64,000 bases of DNA from Pyxidicoccus caerfyrddinensis. GTDB lineage: Bacteria; Myxococcota; Myxococcia; Myxococcales; Myxococcaceae. The stretch spans positions 124,001 through 188,000 of the forward strand of contig NZ_JAAIYA010000003.1 of assembly GCF_010894405.1 (NCBI RefSeq), in the 5' to 3' direction. Position 1 is the stretch's first letter. Each line of letters opens with the position of its first letter. Shown piece after piece: positions 8,006-16,781 of the stretch. The translations under genes and the position numbers were made by a program. The notes beneath the pieces were generated by a model. The model saw nothing but the letters and a program-made list of their open reading frames with translations. It did not search any database and had not been told where the DNA came from.

Positions 8006-9784
8006 CTACTGACCGGAGCTCACCGTGTAGGTGACGCCGGAGTAGGCCGTGTAGCCCTTGATGAGGACGTAGTAGGTGCCCTGCTTCGCGCCGTTGATGG
8101 TGCAGGTCTCCGTGGCGGTGGCGCTCCCCGAGATGCAGTCGTAGCTCGTGGTGGTGGGGGCGCTGCCGAACTTCACGTACATGTCCGCGTCACCCGTGCC
8201 GCCCGTCGTCGCGAACTTCATCGCCGTCGCGCCGGCCGGCGTGACGTGCGTGTAGGTCTTGCTGCTGCTCTTCGCGCCGGACAGGTTGCTCACCGTGGAA
8301 ATGACCGTCCAGGTCGGCGGAGGAGCCACGCCCACCGCCGTCCAGCCCGCGTTCACCGAGGCCGCCGCGGTCGCGCCGTACAGGTCCTGCGCCGCCTGCG
8401 CCGTGGCGCCGCGCGCGTCGGAGAAGGTGCTGCCCGGGGTCAGGTACACCGTGTTCGCACGGTAGAAGATGGCCGCGCCCTTCATGATGCTCGTGAAGCC
8501 GTCCGCGTCGAGCGCCGGCACCACGGTGGTCGTCTTGCCGCGCGGGTGCGTGCCACCCGTCACCATCAGCTTGAACGCCAGGTTGGCGATACCCGAGTTC
8601 CAGTGCACGCCACCGTTGTCCGAAGTGCCGGTGTAACGCGTGGGGTAGTAGTCATAGTCGCCCGCGATGGCCGGGTCGTTCATGTAGCGGAGCGCGTCGC
8701 CCGCGGTCGCCGGGGTCCAGCACTCCTCGCCAATCTTCCAGGTGTTGGCCGTGACAGCGCCATCCCGGAACGCCTCGATGGAGGAGCCGAAGATGTCGGA
8801 CATCGCCTCGTTGAGGGCGCCGGACTCACCCTGGTAGATGAGCTCGGACGAGGTGTCGGTGACGGCGTGGGTCAGCTCGTGGCCCACCACGTCCAGCACC
8901 GTCAGCGGGCCGGACTGCGAGCCGTCGCCGTCGCCGTAGACCATCTGCGTCCCGTTCCAGAACGCGTTCACGTAGTTGCGGCTGTAGTGCACCGACGAGA
9001 TGAGGTTCGTCCCCAGGCCGTCGAAGCTGTCACGCCCGAACTTGCTGAAGTAGAAGTCGTACGTGAAGCCTGCGTTGTCGTGCGCCGCGTTCAGCGTCGC
9101 GTCGCTCGTGGGCGCCGTGGTCTCGCTGCGCACCAGCGTGCCGGGCAGCGTCGTCCGGTTGTTGGCGGTGTACGTCTTGCGGTTGCGCTGCGTCTTGATG
9201 TTGTCGAACGACAGCGCCGTCTCGCCGGTGTGCGCGTCGACGAACACGTTCGGCATCGCCGGCTCACCTTCGGCCGACACCGTCTCCAGCTGCACCCGCC
9301 ACGTCAGCCGGGCACCCTTGCCGATGCTGTTGGGGAGGATCTGGAGGTCCGCCTTCGGCGCGCCCACCAGGACGCTCCCGGCGGCCATCTGCGCGACGGC
9401 GGCCTGGATGGCCCGGCTCGACCCGATGCTCGGGCGGACGTCGATCTTCAGGTCGCGCGCCAGCCGGTCGGTGATGGAGGAGAGGGTGCCGTCCTCCTTC
9501 AGGTGGACGATGGCCTGGGCCCCGAAGACGGGCACGCCGTTGATGCTCTGCGTCACGCGCTCGTGGGCCTTGCCACCGCGCTCCGACAGGGTGCGCTTGG
9601 CGGCCAGCTCGCCCGTACCACCAAGGAATTCAGGCTGTTGCACCTGCACCTGACGCAGGCCCTGGCCCGTCTGGCCAAGGGTCTGCAGGTCCTGCGGAGA
9701 CTGCGTGTCGGCGTCCAGGGTCTCGACGCCGCAAGCACTTCCGAGGAGCAGAGGGAGGATGGAAACAAAACGAGTCATGCGCAT
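8006..9784 (-). CDS. Secreted M4 (thermolysin-family) metalloprotease with PPC domain
   Basis: 592 residues, starting at an ATG with a GGAGG site 8 bases upstream. The order is: lipoprotein-type signal ending LGSAC, FTP/PepSY propeptide (about 60-190), M4 catalytic domain, then a C-terminal bacterial pre-peptidase domain (about 495-592). Zinc ligands are visible: HELTH (His302, Glu303, His306) and the third ligand Glu326 in GALNEAMSD. It should be an exported endopeptidase made as a zymogen, with the propeptide acting as chaperone/inhibitor; such enzymes serve predation and protein scavenging. The Cys of the signal suggests outer-membrane anchoring before processing. It is transcribed away from the AAA ATPase gene across an AT-richer 250-base gap that must hold its promoter. 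Confidence 0.95.
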   Translation of the reverse strand: MRMTRFVSILPLLLGSACGVETLDADTQSPQDLQTLGQTGQGLRQVQVQQPEFLGGTGELAAKRTLSERGGKAHERVTQSINGVPVFGAQAIVHLKEDGTLSSITDRLARDLKIDVRPSIGSSRAIQAAVAQMAAGSVLVGAPKADLQILPNSIGKGARLTWRVQLETVSAEGEPAMPNVFVDAHTGETALSFDNIKTQRNRKTYTANNRTTLPGTLVRSETTAPTSDATLNAAHDNAGFTYDFYFSKFGRDSFDGLGTNLISSVHYSRNYVNAFWNGTQMVYGDGDGSQSGPLTVLDVVGHELTHAVTDTSSELIYQGESGALNEAMSDIFGSSIEAFRDGAVTANTWKIGEECWTPATAGDALRYMNDPAIAGDYDYYPTRYTGTSDNGGVHWNSGIANLAFKLMVTGGTHPRGKTTTVVPALDADGFTSIMKGAAIFYRANTVYLTPGSTFSDARGATAQAAQDLYGATAAASVNAGWTAVGVAPPPTWTVISTVSNLSGAKSSSKTYTHVTPAGATAMKFATTGGTGDADMYVKFGSAPTTTSYDCISGSATATETCTINGAKQGTYYVLIKGYTAYSGVTYTVSSGQ

Positions 9785-10036
9785 GAAGGACTTCCTCCAG
9801 ATCGGCCAGGTGGCCGAGCGCTACCCTTCTCACGAAATGAAAAGTTCAGTCAAACTGTATAAGTGTAACTCACTTGCATCTTGGGAACCTGAGTGATTCC
9901 GGTTATTTAGGTTCGGAATATTTGACTCCCAGTTAATTCTTGTTTTCGCGGCGTGGGAGCAGGCGAGTTCGGACGGGCCTGGCGTCCGGCTTCCTCGGGT
10001 TGACGCTGGCGGCGGGCGAGAGGAGCCTCCGGGCCG

Positions 10037-11272
10037 ATGCTCAAGCTCCAGTGGCTCCAGGTCCACCAGTTCCGCTCCGTGCAGCCCGGGACGCGGCTGT
10101 CGTTCAGCCCGTCCCTCAACGTGCTCCTGGGAGAGAACGGCACCGGGAAGACGATGCTGCTGGAGCTGGTCGCCGCCGTCGCCAGCTCCGACTTCAGCGC
10201 GCTGCGGACGGAGGCGTTCGACCTCGAATACGAGCTGACGTCCGACACCGGCCGCATCACCGTGCGCGTGCGCAACGAGCCGGGAGACAGCGGCACCGGG
10301 CTCGTCATGGACCTGGTCGTCGCGCCGGGGGACATGGCGTGGCCGCTCGTCATCCACCGTGAGGGACAGCAGGTCACCGTCTCCCGCCAGGACGACACCT
10401 CGGACATCGTCCACGAGCGCATCGCCCCCGAGGTGGGGGGGCGGCTGTGGCTGGTCCTCATGTCCGGCGGCATCGCCTGGGTGGAGAAGACGGGCGAGGG
10501 CGCCGCCGCCGTGGAGCCGCTGCTCGCCATGGCCCGCGAGGTGTCCGCCCAGGCGGGCCTGGGCCGCTTCGACGAGGGGCTCGGCTACTTCGACCAGCTC
10601 TACCAGGTGGAGCTGCGCCTCTCGCGCCGCGCGGAAGGGGTGCTCGCCACCGGCACCGGGCTCGCGTCGGAGGACCTGCTGGACGGGCTGCGCAAGGTGG
10701 CCGCCGCGCAGTGGGGCTCCGCCCGGTACGTGCTCCCCTCCGAGTGCATCCCCTTCCTCCGCGACGCCGCGCGGCTGCTCGGCTTCGCCTCCGCCGAGGC
10801 GCTCCTGGCCCCGCTGGAGTCCCAACCCCAGGGCCGGTACGAGACGCTGTCGCTCGGACATCTGGAGCTGGTCTTCACCGGGCCGGGTGGGCGGCGCGTC
10901 TCCGTGCGGGAGCTGGGCTACGGCCAGAAGCGCCTCGTGGCCTTCCTGCACTACCTCGCCCATGCGCGCGCCGTGGTGGTGGCCGACGAGCTGGCCCACG
11001 CCCTCCACCCCCGGCAGCTCCGCGCCGGCCTCGAGCAGCTCGGCGCCCGGCAGTCCTTCCTCACCAGCCAGAGCCCGCTCCTGCTCGACAGCCTCAACTT
11101 CGACTCGGCCGAGCACGTGCGCGATACCTTCGTGCGCTGCCGCCGAGAGGACGGCACTGGCGTCCTCGTCTGGGAGGACCTGTCCCCCGAGGCCGCCGAG
11201 GACTTCTTCACCGCGTACCGCGCCGCCCCCCAGCGCGTGGGAGAGCTGCTCCAGGCGCGGGGGCTCTGGTAG
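10037..11272 (+). CDS. OLD/RecF-like AAA ATPase (orphan)
   Basis: 411 residues with a GAGAGGAG ribosome-binding site. The first strand FRSVQPGTRLSF and Walker A GENGTGKT (about residues 35-42) are typical of the AAA_15/AAA_21 group related to RecF, SMC and OLD proteins. The ABC-type signature region is near RVSVRELGYGQKRLVAFLHYL. The Walker B with catalytic Glu is VVVADELAHALHP, followed by the D-loop/H-switch region FLTSQSPLLLDSLNF. No TOPRIM or nuclease domain is fused and no nuclease or toxin gene lies beside it. It could be a DNA-repair or defence ATPase that acts alone, or an incomplete system. The stop codon lies inside a 26-base tandem repeat. Confidence 0.82.
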   Translation: MLKLQWLQVHQFRSVQPGTRLSFSPSLNVLLGENGTGKTMLLELVAAVASSDFSALRTEAFDLEYELTSDTGRITVRVRNEPGDSGTGLVMDLVVAPGDMAWPLVIHREGQQVTVSRQDDTSDIVHERIAPEVGGRLWLVLMSGGIAWVEKTGEGAAAVEPLLAMAREVSAQAGLGRFDEGLGYFDQLYQVELRLSRRAEGVLATGTGLASEDLLDGLRKVAAAQWGSARYVLPSECIPFLRDAARLLGFASAEALLAPLESQPQGRYETLSLGHLELVFTGPGGRRVSVRELGYGQKRLVAFLHYLAHARAVVVADELAHALHPRQLRAGLEQLGARQSFLTSQSPLLLDSLNFDSAEHVRDTFVRCRREDGTGVLVWEDLSPEAAEDFFTAYRAAPQRVGELLQARGLW

Positions 11273-11328
11273 CGCCGCCAGGCGCGGGGCTCTGGTAGCG
11301 CCGCCAGGCGCGGGGCTCTGGTAGCGCG
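11251..11328. repeat. Three tandem ~26-base repeats spanning a stop codon
   Basis: Copies start at 11251 (27 bases, one extra G), 11278 (26 bases) and 11304 (25 bases to the divergence point). Each contains gctctggtag, so the TAG stop of the AAA ATPase is in the first copy and the others lie just downstream. The unit is otherwise identical, indicating recent slippage duplication. Confidence 0.95.
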
Positions 11329-11430
11329 TAGAGGGACGCGTTCGTCACCCGGATGACGTCCCGCGCCACTTCGGGGTGGGACACCGCGTCATGGCATGGC
11401 CTATCCTTCCGGGCGGGGAGGGAACCGCCA

Positions 11431-12258
11431 ATGCCGATGCTGTCCGTCAATGGAACCGAGCTTCACTACGAGGACACGGGGGGCTCCGGGCCGCCCATCG
11501 TCTTCAGCCATGGGTTGCTGTGGAGCAGCCGTCTGTATGACCCGCAGGTGGACGCGCTGCGCGGCCGCTACCGCTGCATCGCGTATGACCACCGGGGGCA
11601 GGGCCGCAGCGCGGTGCCGCCGGAGAGCGTCATCGACATGGAGACGCTGTACCTGGATGCGATTGGCCTCATCGAGAAGCTCGGCGTGAAGCCGTGCCAC
11701 TTCGTGGGCCTGTCCATGGGAGGCTTCATCGGCATGCGGCTGGCGGCGCGGAGGCCGGACCTGCTGCGCTCGCTGGTGCTGCTGGAGACGTCCGCCGACC
11801 CAGAGCCCCTGGGCAACGTGCCGCGCTACACGCTGCTCAACCTCATCGCCCGGCTCGCGGGCGTGCGGCCGGTGGCGGACCCGGTGATGCGCATCATGTT
11901 CGGCAAGGGCTTCCTGAGCGACCCGAACCGCGCCGAGGAGCGGGCCCTGTGGCGCGCGCGGCTGTTGGAGAACCGCAAGGACGTCTGGCGCGCCGTCAAC
12001 GGCGTCATCAAGCGCCGCGCCGTGAGCGCCGAGCTTCCCAGCATCAAGGTGCCCACGCTCGTCGTCGTGGGCGAGGAGGACGTGGCCACCGTCCCCGCGA
12101 AGGCCGAGCGCCTCCACCAGCTCATCCCCGGCTCGCGCCTGGTGCGGCTGCCACGCGGGGGACACTCCGTCACCGTGGAGGAGCCCGCGCTCGTCAACGC
12201 CACCCTGGGCACCTTCCTCGACGCGCAGTCCGAGCAGTCCGCGGCGCAGGCGGGCTGA
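11431..12258 (+). CDS. Alpha/beta hydrolase
   Basis: About 275 residues from the ATG at 11431, which has a GGAGGG site 8 bases upstream and begins directly with the first beta strand (MPMLSVNGTELHYEDTG). An upstream in-frame ATG at 11353 lacks a ribosome-binding site. The oxyanion motif HG, the nucleophile elbow GLSMGG (catalytic Ser), a later Asp after VVVGEED, and the catalytic His in PRGGHSV give a full Ser-Asp-His triad. The protein is cytoplasmic. Closest sense of family is the 3-oxoadipate enol-lactonase/haloperoxidase-like group of about 270 residues; the exact substrate is unknown. It stands alone between the repeat and the DUF427 gene. Confidence 0.88.
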   Translation: MPMLSVNGTELHYEDTGGSGPPIVFSHGLLWSSRLYDPQVDALRGRYRCIAYDHRGQGRSAVPPESVIDMETLYLDAIGLIEKLGVKPCHFVGLSMGGFIGMRLAARRPDLLRSLVLLETSADPEPLGNVPRYTLLNLIARLAGVRPVADPVMRIMFGKGFLSDPNRAEERALWRARLLENRKDVWRAVNGVIKRRAVSAELPSIKVPTLVVVGEEDVATVPAKAERLHQLIPGSRLVRLPRGGHSVTVEEPALVNATLGTFLDAQSEQSAAQAG

Positions 12259-12274
12259 GCCAAAGCCCGCGGCA

Positions 12275-12290
12275 CCCGCGTCCACGCGGG
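12275..12290. terminator. Hairpin after the alpha/beta hydrolase gene
   Basis: CCCGCG-tcca-CGCGGG, 16 bases, starts 17 bases after the hydrolase stop. Flanking GGC/GCC-like bases can extend the stem with a bulge. No T-tract follows, as is usual for terminators in high-GC myxobacteria. Confidence 0.4.
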
Positions 12291-12393
12291 CCGTGGAGCA
12301 CCTGACAGGACGTGCGGCGGGCGTGCTTCCGTGAGTGCGCCCCCGCGCGTTCGCCGTTATGCCCAACCTTCGAGCCTTGGAAGGAGCACCGTC

Positions 12394-12678
12394 ATGCCAG
12401 TGGCGAAGTGGAACGGGGTGGTGATTGCGGAGAGCCCGCGCTGCGAGAAGGTGGAGGGCAACTGCTACTTCCCGGCCGAGGCCATCCGCCGCGAGTACTT
12501 CCGCCCGAGCGACACGCACACCGTCTGCCCGTGGAAGGGGACGGCGAGCTACTACGACGTCGTCGTCGACGGGCAGGTGAACAAGGACGCGGCCTGGTAC
12601 TACCCGGAGCCGAAGGCCGCCGCGTCCAACATCACCGGCCACGTGGCCTTCTGGCGCGGAGTCACGGTGGAGGGCTGA
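12394..12678 (+). CDS. DUF427 domain protein
   Basis: 94 residues starting MPVAKWNGVVIAES, with AAGGAGC upstream of the ATG at 12394. The whole protein is one DUF427 domain. The hallmarks are the early WNGVVIAES strand, the YFP.E.I...YF segment, the central THTVCPWKGTASYYDV and the late AWYYPEPK. The family forms a small beta fold whose role is not established. The stop is 4 bases from the end of the convergent SWIM/HEAT gene, so the two transcripts meet tail to tail without a recognisable terminator. Confidence 0.9.
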   Translation: MPVAKWNGVVIAESPRCEKVEGNCYFPAEAIRREYFRPSDTHTVCPWKGTASYYDVVVDGQVNKDAAWYYPEPKAAASNITGHVAFWRGVTVEG

Positions 12679-12682
12679 GCGC

Positions 12683-15577
12683 CTACGCCTTCACCCCCAG
12701 CAGCTTCTTTGCCGTCCGGGACAGCGCCTTGTCCGCGGCCACCTCGGGCACGCCCAAGAGCACCTGGGCCACCGGCTTCCCGGCGCCGTGCGCGTTCTCC
12801 GCCGCGAGCTTGAGGTACACCGCGCACCGGGCGAGGAACTCCGGGTGCTCGCGCGAGGCCTTCACCCGGTTGAGCAGCTCCTCCGCCAGCGCGTCGGCGG
12901 GGAACTTCTCGAACAGGTTGCGCAGCGCCTGGCGCTCCACGGCTTCTGGTCGAATCTCCGCCAGCCGCACCGCGGGCCCCAGCATGGCGAGGCCGAACGT
13001 CTTCAGCGACTCGGACACCACGCCCGGCTTCCAGCCGTCCACGAAGGCCGCCAGCAGCGTCTCCGCGCCGCGCACGTCGCCCAGCACTCCCAGGGCATAC
13101 GTCGCCGTCTTCGCCTCCTCGTCGTCCCCGCCGCGTGCCTCCACGCTGGCGACGTAGCGCTCCAGCACCTCCGCGTCCCCCAGCCACGCCAGGGCCATGG
13201 CCGCGCGGTTGCGCACCTCGCGCGCCGGGTCCCCGTACAGCACCTGCCGCAGCACCGGCCACGCCACCGTCAGCCCCACGCCCTCGAGCTGGTCCACCGC
13301 GCCCCGGCGGGCCTCCTTCGTCGGCTCCGTGAGCGCCCGCTGCGAGTACGCGTGGATGCGCTCGCGCCGCGTCTTCAGCAGCGCCGACATGGCCTCGGGG
13401 CCCGCCTCGCGCGCCCGCACGTCCTCCAGCACCTCGCGCGCGAACAGGCGCAGGCCCGCGTCGTGTCCCTTGCGCGTGAGCGCGTCCAGGAGCTGCCGCG
13501 CCTCGGTGCCGCCCAGCATGCCCAGCACGCGAATCGCCGTGCGGCGCACCATGCGGCTGTGGTGCTCGGCCAGGGCCGTCTTCGCCACCGCGAGCGCCTT
13601 GTCCCGCGAGCCCTGGGCCACCGCCCGCGCCACGAAGGCACTGGCCGCGCCGTCGCTCCAGGCCGGGTACAGCTCGCCCAGCAGCGCGTCCGGCTTCATG
13701 CTCGCGTAGAAGTGCGCCGCGTGGGCCGCCGCCTCGTAGCGGGTCAGCTCGCCGCGCGCGCGCTTCAGCAGCGCCTCGCCCGGAGGCAGCGGCACCTCGG
13801 GCCTGCGCACGTGGATGCTCGGGTGCGTGGGCACCGGCTGCAGCGCGCCGCCGTCCACCTGCACCGCGCCCGCCAGCCGCACCAGGGCGATGCCGAGCAC
13901 CTGGTACACCTTGATGAAGTCGTCCAGCCGCTCCCCCGCGTCGGGCCTTCCGGCCAGCGCTTCCAGCAGCGCCGCCGGCTTCTCCAGCCCCAGCTCGCGC
14001 AGCCGCGCCACCAGCGGCTCCACCGCGCGCGTGGACAGCGCGGGCAGCCCGTTGGCGAACTTCTCCGCCAGTTCGTCCCGCACCTCCGCCAGGGCAATGG
14101 CCGCGCGCGACGCACCCGCCGCCCGCGCCGCGTCCGACCACCCGCTCCGGGGCACCGCCACCGGCGCCGCCGCCGGCTTCGAGCCGCCCCGACGGCGCGA
14201 CGTGAAGGCCTCGCCCTCCAGCCTTCCCAGTCCGCGCAGCTCCAGCCCCTCCGGCGTCTCCACCACCACCGCGAGGGGGAACAGCGTGGGCAGCGCCGCC
14301 TCCAGGCCCACGTCTCCCAGCACCACCTTCAGCTTCGCGCCCTCCAGCGCCGCGGCCAGGGGCTCCTCCAGCGCCGCGTCCCCCGGGAGGAACAGGCCCC
14401 GGTCTCCCGAGTCCACCAGCTGCGAGCGCTGTCCGCTCGCCAGCAGCGTCTCCACCCGGAGCGTCACCGGCAGCAGGTCCGGCGCGAAGACGTCCTTGCG
14501 GTGCTCCTGGAAGGCCGCCAGCGCCGCGCCCACGTCCGGCAGCGCCACCTCCACCAGCCGTCGCAGCGCCGCGCCGTCCAGCGGCAGCTTCCGCGCCTCC
14601 GCGTCCAAATCCAGTCGGTGCGGCGCGAAGCCCGGATACTGGCCACCCTTCGCCTCTTCCAGCACCAGCCCCGCGTGGCTCTTCTTCGGCTCCACGCTCT
14701 TGAGGAACGCGGGGAGAATCTGCTTCTCCGCGTAGTGCTTCCCGGAGGCGAGGTCCACGAAGCGACTCTCACGCACGAGGAAGTTGTCCGGCGTGGTGCG
14801 CGTGGTGAAGGCGTACTCCACCAGCGTCAGGCCCTCCACCGGCGCGCGGTCCTTCTTCGTCCACGTCTTGCCAATCAGCTCCTCGACGTAGCGGTCCTCC
14901 AGCGCCTCGCCGCCCAGGTGCTTCTCCACCTTGCGCACGGTGAGCAGCATGTCCGCTACAAGGTCCGCGTAGACCGGCGCTTCGAAGGTGCCCGTGCGCG
15001 CTACCGCGAGGTCCAGGAGTCCCGCCACCTCCACCGTGCGCGCCGCCAGCCGGCGCAGGCCATTGGCCCGCAGCACCTCTCCGAGCTGGCGCACCTGCTC
15101 CGGCCGGTCCGCGCCCAGCGACACCACGCCCGACAGGCCCAGCTCCCGCACCAGCGTGGACACCTGCGCCACGCCTGCCTTCATCAAATCCGCGGTCTCC
15201 GCCTTGCCCTTCTTGACGCTCTTCTTCTTCGAGCCGTCCGAGCCACCGGCGGGCGCCGCGTCCGTGGTGACGAAGGCCTCCGGCGCCCGGGCCCACGCCA
15301 CCAGCAGCGCCGCCGCGTGCTTGCAGAAGGGCCGCGAGCGCGCCGCCATGCACGAGCAGCGCCCCTTCACCTCGCGCCCGTCGCCGAACACCAGCGAGAC
15401 CTTGTACGGCGACGCCCCCGAGCCCAGCGCGTCCGCGAAGAGCCGGTTCTCGTACCGGGACAGGTTGGAGAGCTGCTTGCCGTCGAAGAGCTGCGCGCCC
15501 TTCGTCAGCTCCGCCCGGTCGCTGATGATTTCCGTCAGCGCCCCGAGTCCCCCCGTCAGCTTCCGCACCTCAGCCAT
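12683..15577 (-). CDS. SWIM zinc-finger protein with C-terminal HEAT repeats
   Basis: 964 residues and the last gene of the MoxR operon; its ATG overlaps the end of the VWA gene by 8 bases. The N-terminal SWIM zinc finger has ligands Cys74, Cys76, Cys85 and His87 (CSC...FCKH), a motif that binds DNA or proteins. A long middle region follows without a domain I can name. From about residue 640 onward there are armadillo/HEAT-type units (RTAIRVLGMLGGTEARQLLDAL and VRNRAAMALAWLGDAEVLERYV). In other bacteria the SWIM and HEAT (DUF5691-like) parts can be separate genes next to MoxR/DUF5682/VWA genes, so this looks like a fusion (inference from memory of gene neighbourhoods). Probably a scaffold or target-recognition component. 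Confidence 0.85.
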   Translation of the reverse strand: MAEVRKLTGGLGALTEIISDRAELTKGAQLFDGKQLSNLSRYENRLFADALGSGASPYKVSLVFGDGREVKGRCSCMAARSRPFCKHAAALLVAWARAPEAFVTTDAAPAGGSDGSKKKSVKKGKAETADLMKAGVAQVSTLVRELGLSGVVSLGADRPEQVRQLGEVLRANGLRRLAARTVEVAGLLDLAVARTGTFEAPVYADLVADMLLTVRKVEKHLGGEALEDRYVEELIGKTWTKKDRAPVEGLTLVEYAFTTRTTPDNFLVRESRFVDLASGKHYAEKQILPAFLKSVEPKKSHAGLVLEEAKGGQYPGFAPHRLDLDAEARKLPLDGAALRRLVEVALPDVGAALAAFQEHRKDVFAPDLLPVTLRVETLLASGQRSQLVDSGDRGLFLPGDAALEEPLAAALEGAKLKVVLGDVGLEAALPTLFPLAVVVETPEGLELRGLGRLEGEAFTSRRRGGSKPAAAPVAVPRSGWSDAARAAGASRAAIALAEVRDELAEKFANGLPALSTRAVEPLVARLRELGLEKPAALLEALAGRPDAGERLDDFIKVYQVLGIALVRLAGAVQVDGGALQPVPTHPSIHVRRPEVPLPPGEALLKRARGELTRYEAAAHAAHFYASMKPDALLGELYPAWSDGAASAFVARAVAQGSRDKALAVAKTALAEHHSRMVRRTAIRVLGMLGGTEARQLLDALTRKGHDAGLRLFAREVLEDVRAREAGPEAMSALLKTRRERIHAYSQRALTEPTKEARRGAVDQLEGVGLTVAWPVLRQVLYGDPAREVRNRAAMALAWLGDAEVLERYVASVEARGGDDEEAKTATYALGVLGDVRGAETLLAAFVDGWKPGVVSESLKTFGLAMLGPAVRLAEIRPEAVERQALRNLFEKFPADALAEELLNRVKASREHPEFLARCAVYLKLAAENAHGAGKPVAQVLLGVPEVAADKALSRTAKKLLGVKA

Positions 15578-16781
15578 GGCGCGCCTCCTTGTCGGCCGAC
15601 ACGAGCGGCCCCAGATCCTGGTTGCGCATCACCCGCTCCACCACGTCCACCAGCTTGCGCGGCGTACAGCCGAAGCACGGAATGCCCAGCGCGGTGAGCT
15701 TCTCCGCCATCGCATGGTCGTACGAGGGCTTGCCCCCGTCCGACAGCGCCAGCAGGCACAGCACCTTCGCCCGCGAGTCCACGAGCTGCCGCAGCCGTGC
15801 CACCAATTCCTCGGCGTTGCCGCCCTCGTACAAATCCGTAATCAGGATGAAGAGCGTCTTCTCCGGCCGCTGCACGTGGTTGGCCTGCGCGTACGCCACC
15901 GCGCGGTTGATGTCCGTGCCACCGCCGAGCTGCGCCGTGAAGAGCACCTCCACCGGGTCCGCCAGCATGGGCGTCATGTCCACCACCTCGGTGTCGAACA
16001 GGACGAGGCTGGTGCGCAGCACGTCCAGCGACGCGAAGATGGCCGCCATCACCGAGCTGTAGACGACGCTCTCCGCCATGGAGCCGGACTGGTCCACCAC
16101 CAGCGTCACGTCCCACTCGTGGTGCCGCCGCTGGTTGGGCCAGAAGTAGAAGCGCTCCGGAATCAGCCGCTTGCGCTCCGCGTCCCAGCCCTTCAGGTTC
16201 TGCCGAATCGTGCGCTTCCAGTCCATGTTGCGCGCAATCGGCAGTGGGCTCGTCCTGTCCCGCTTCAGCGCTCCGAACACGGCCGTGCGGACGGACGCCT
16301 CCAGCTTCCTACGCAGGTCATCAACGACTTCGCGGACGATTTGACGGGCGATGTCCTTCGCCTGGTCCGGAATCAGCCCGCGCGCGCTGACGAGCGTCGT
16401 CACGAGCTCCACGTTCTTGTCCAGGAAGGGCAGCGTCTCCGGCTCGAAGAGGAGCTGCGTCAGCCCCTTCTTCTCAATCGCATCCTTCTGGACGAGCGCA
16501 ATCACGTCGTCGCGGAAGAAGCCTCGCAGCGCGCCCAGCCACTTGGGGATGTACGGCCGCGAGCCCGACGTGTTCGCGTTCCGCTCGCCGTAGACGAAGG
16601 AGAGCGCGTCATCCAATTCCTCCAGGTCCGACTCGCCCACGCCCACCGCGCCCGCGCCGCCGGCCAGTCCTCGCAGCGAGGGGCACGAGCCCGTCTTCTC
16701 CGCCGCCGGGCCCAGCGCCAGCCGCCAGCGCAGGAGCGCATCCCGGTCCTTCTCCGATAGGTCCTTGGGGTCCACGCTCAT
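15570..16781 (-). CDS. VWA (CoxE-like) domain protein
   Basis: 403 residues. A helical N-terminal half precedes a von Willebrand A domain from about residue 222. The metal-ion-dependent adhesion site is intact: DQSGSM begins at Asp230, the Thr is in GGGTDINRA and the last Asp in ITDLYEGG. Such VWA proteins are the partners of MoxR-type AAA ATPases, the ATPase acting as a chaperone that remodels the VWA protein or its client. The start codon overlaps the stop of the DUF5682 gene as ATGA, so translation is coupled. The product is cytoplasmic, with no signal peptide. Confidence 0.92.
   Translation of the reverse strand: MSVDPKDLSEKDRDALLRWRLALGPAAEKTGSCPSLRGLAGGAGAVGVGESDLEELDDALSFVYGERNANTSGSRPYIPKWLGALRGFFRDDVIALVQKDAIEKKGLTQLLFEPETLPFLDKNVELVTTLVSARGLIPDQAKDIARQIVREVVDDLRRKLEASVRTAVFGALKRDRTSPLPIARNMDWKRTIRQNLKGWDAERKRLIPERFYFWPNQRRHHEWDVTLVVDQSGSMAESVVYSSVMAAIFASLDVLRTSLVLFDTEVVDMTPMLADPVEVLFTAQLGGGTDINRAVAYAQANHVQRPEKTLFILITDLYEGGNAEELVARLRQLVDSRAKVLCLLALSDGGKPSYDHAMAEKLTALGIPCFGCTPRKLVDVVERVMRNQDLGPLVSADKEARHG

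Noticed and set aside
9785..10036. Sigma-70-like TTGACT near 9921 and 9850 as promoter boxes
   Set aside because: No matching -10 element at suitable spacing on either strand, so no promoter is claimed.
12788..15697. 969-codon plus-strand ORF
   Set aside because: Shadow of the SWIM/HEAT gene, rich in Arg, His and Gln with no motif.
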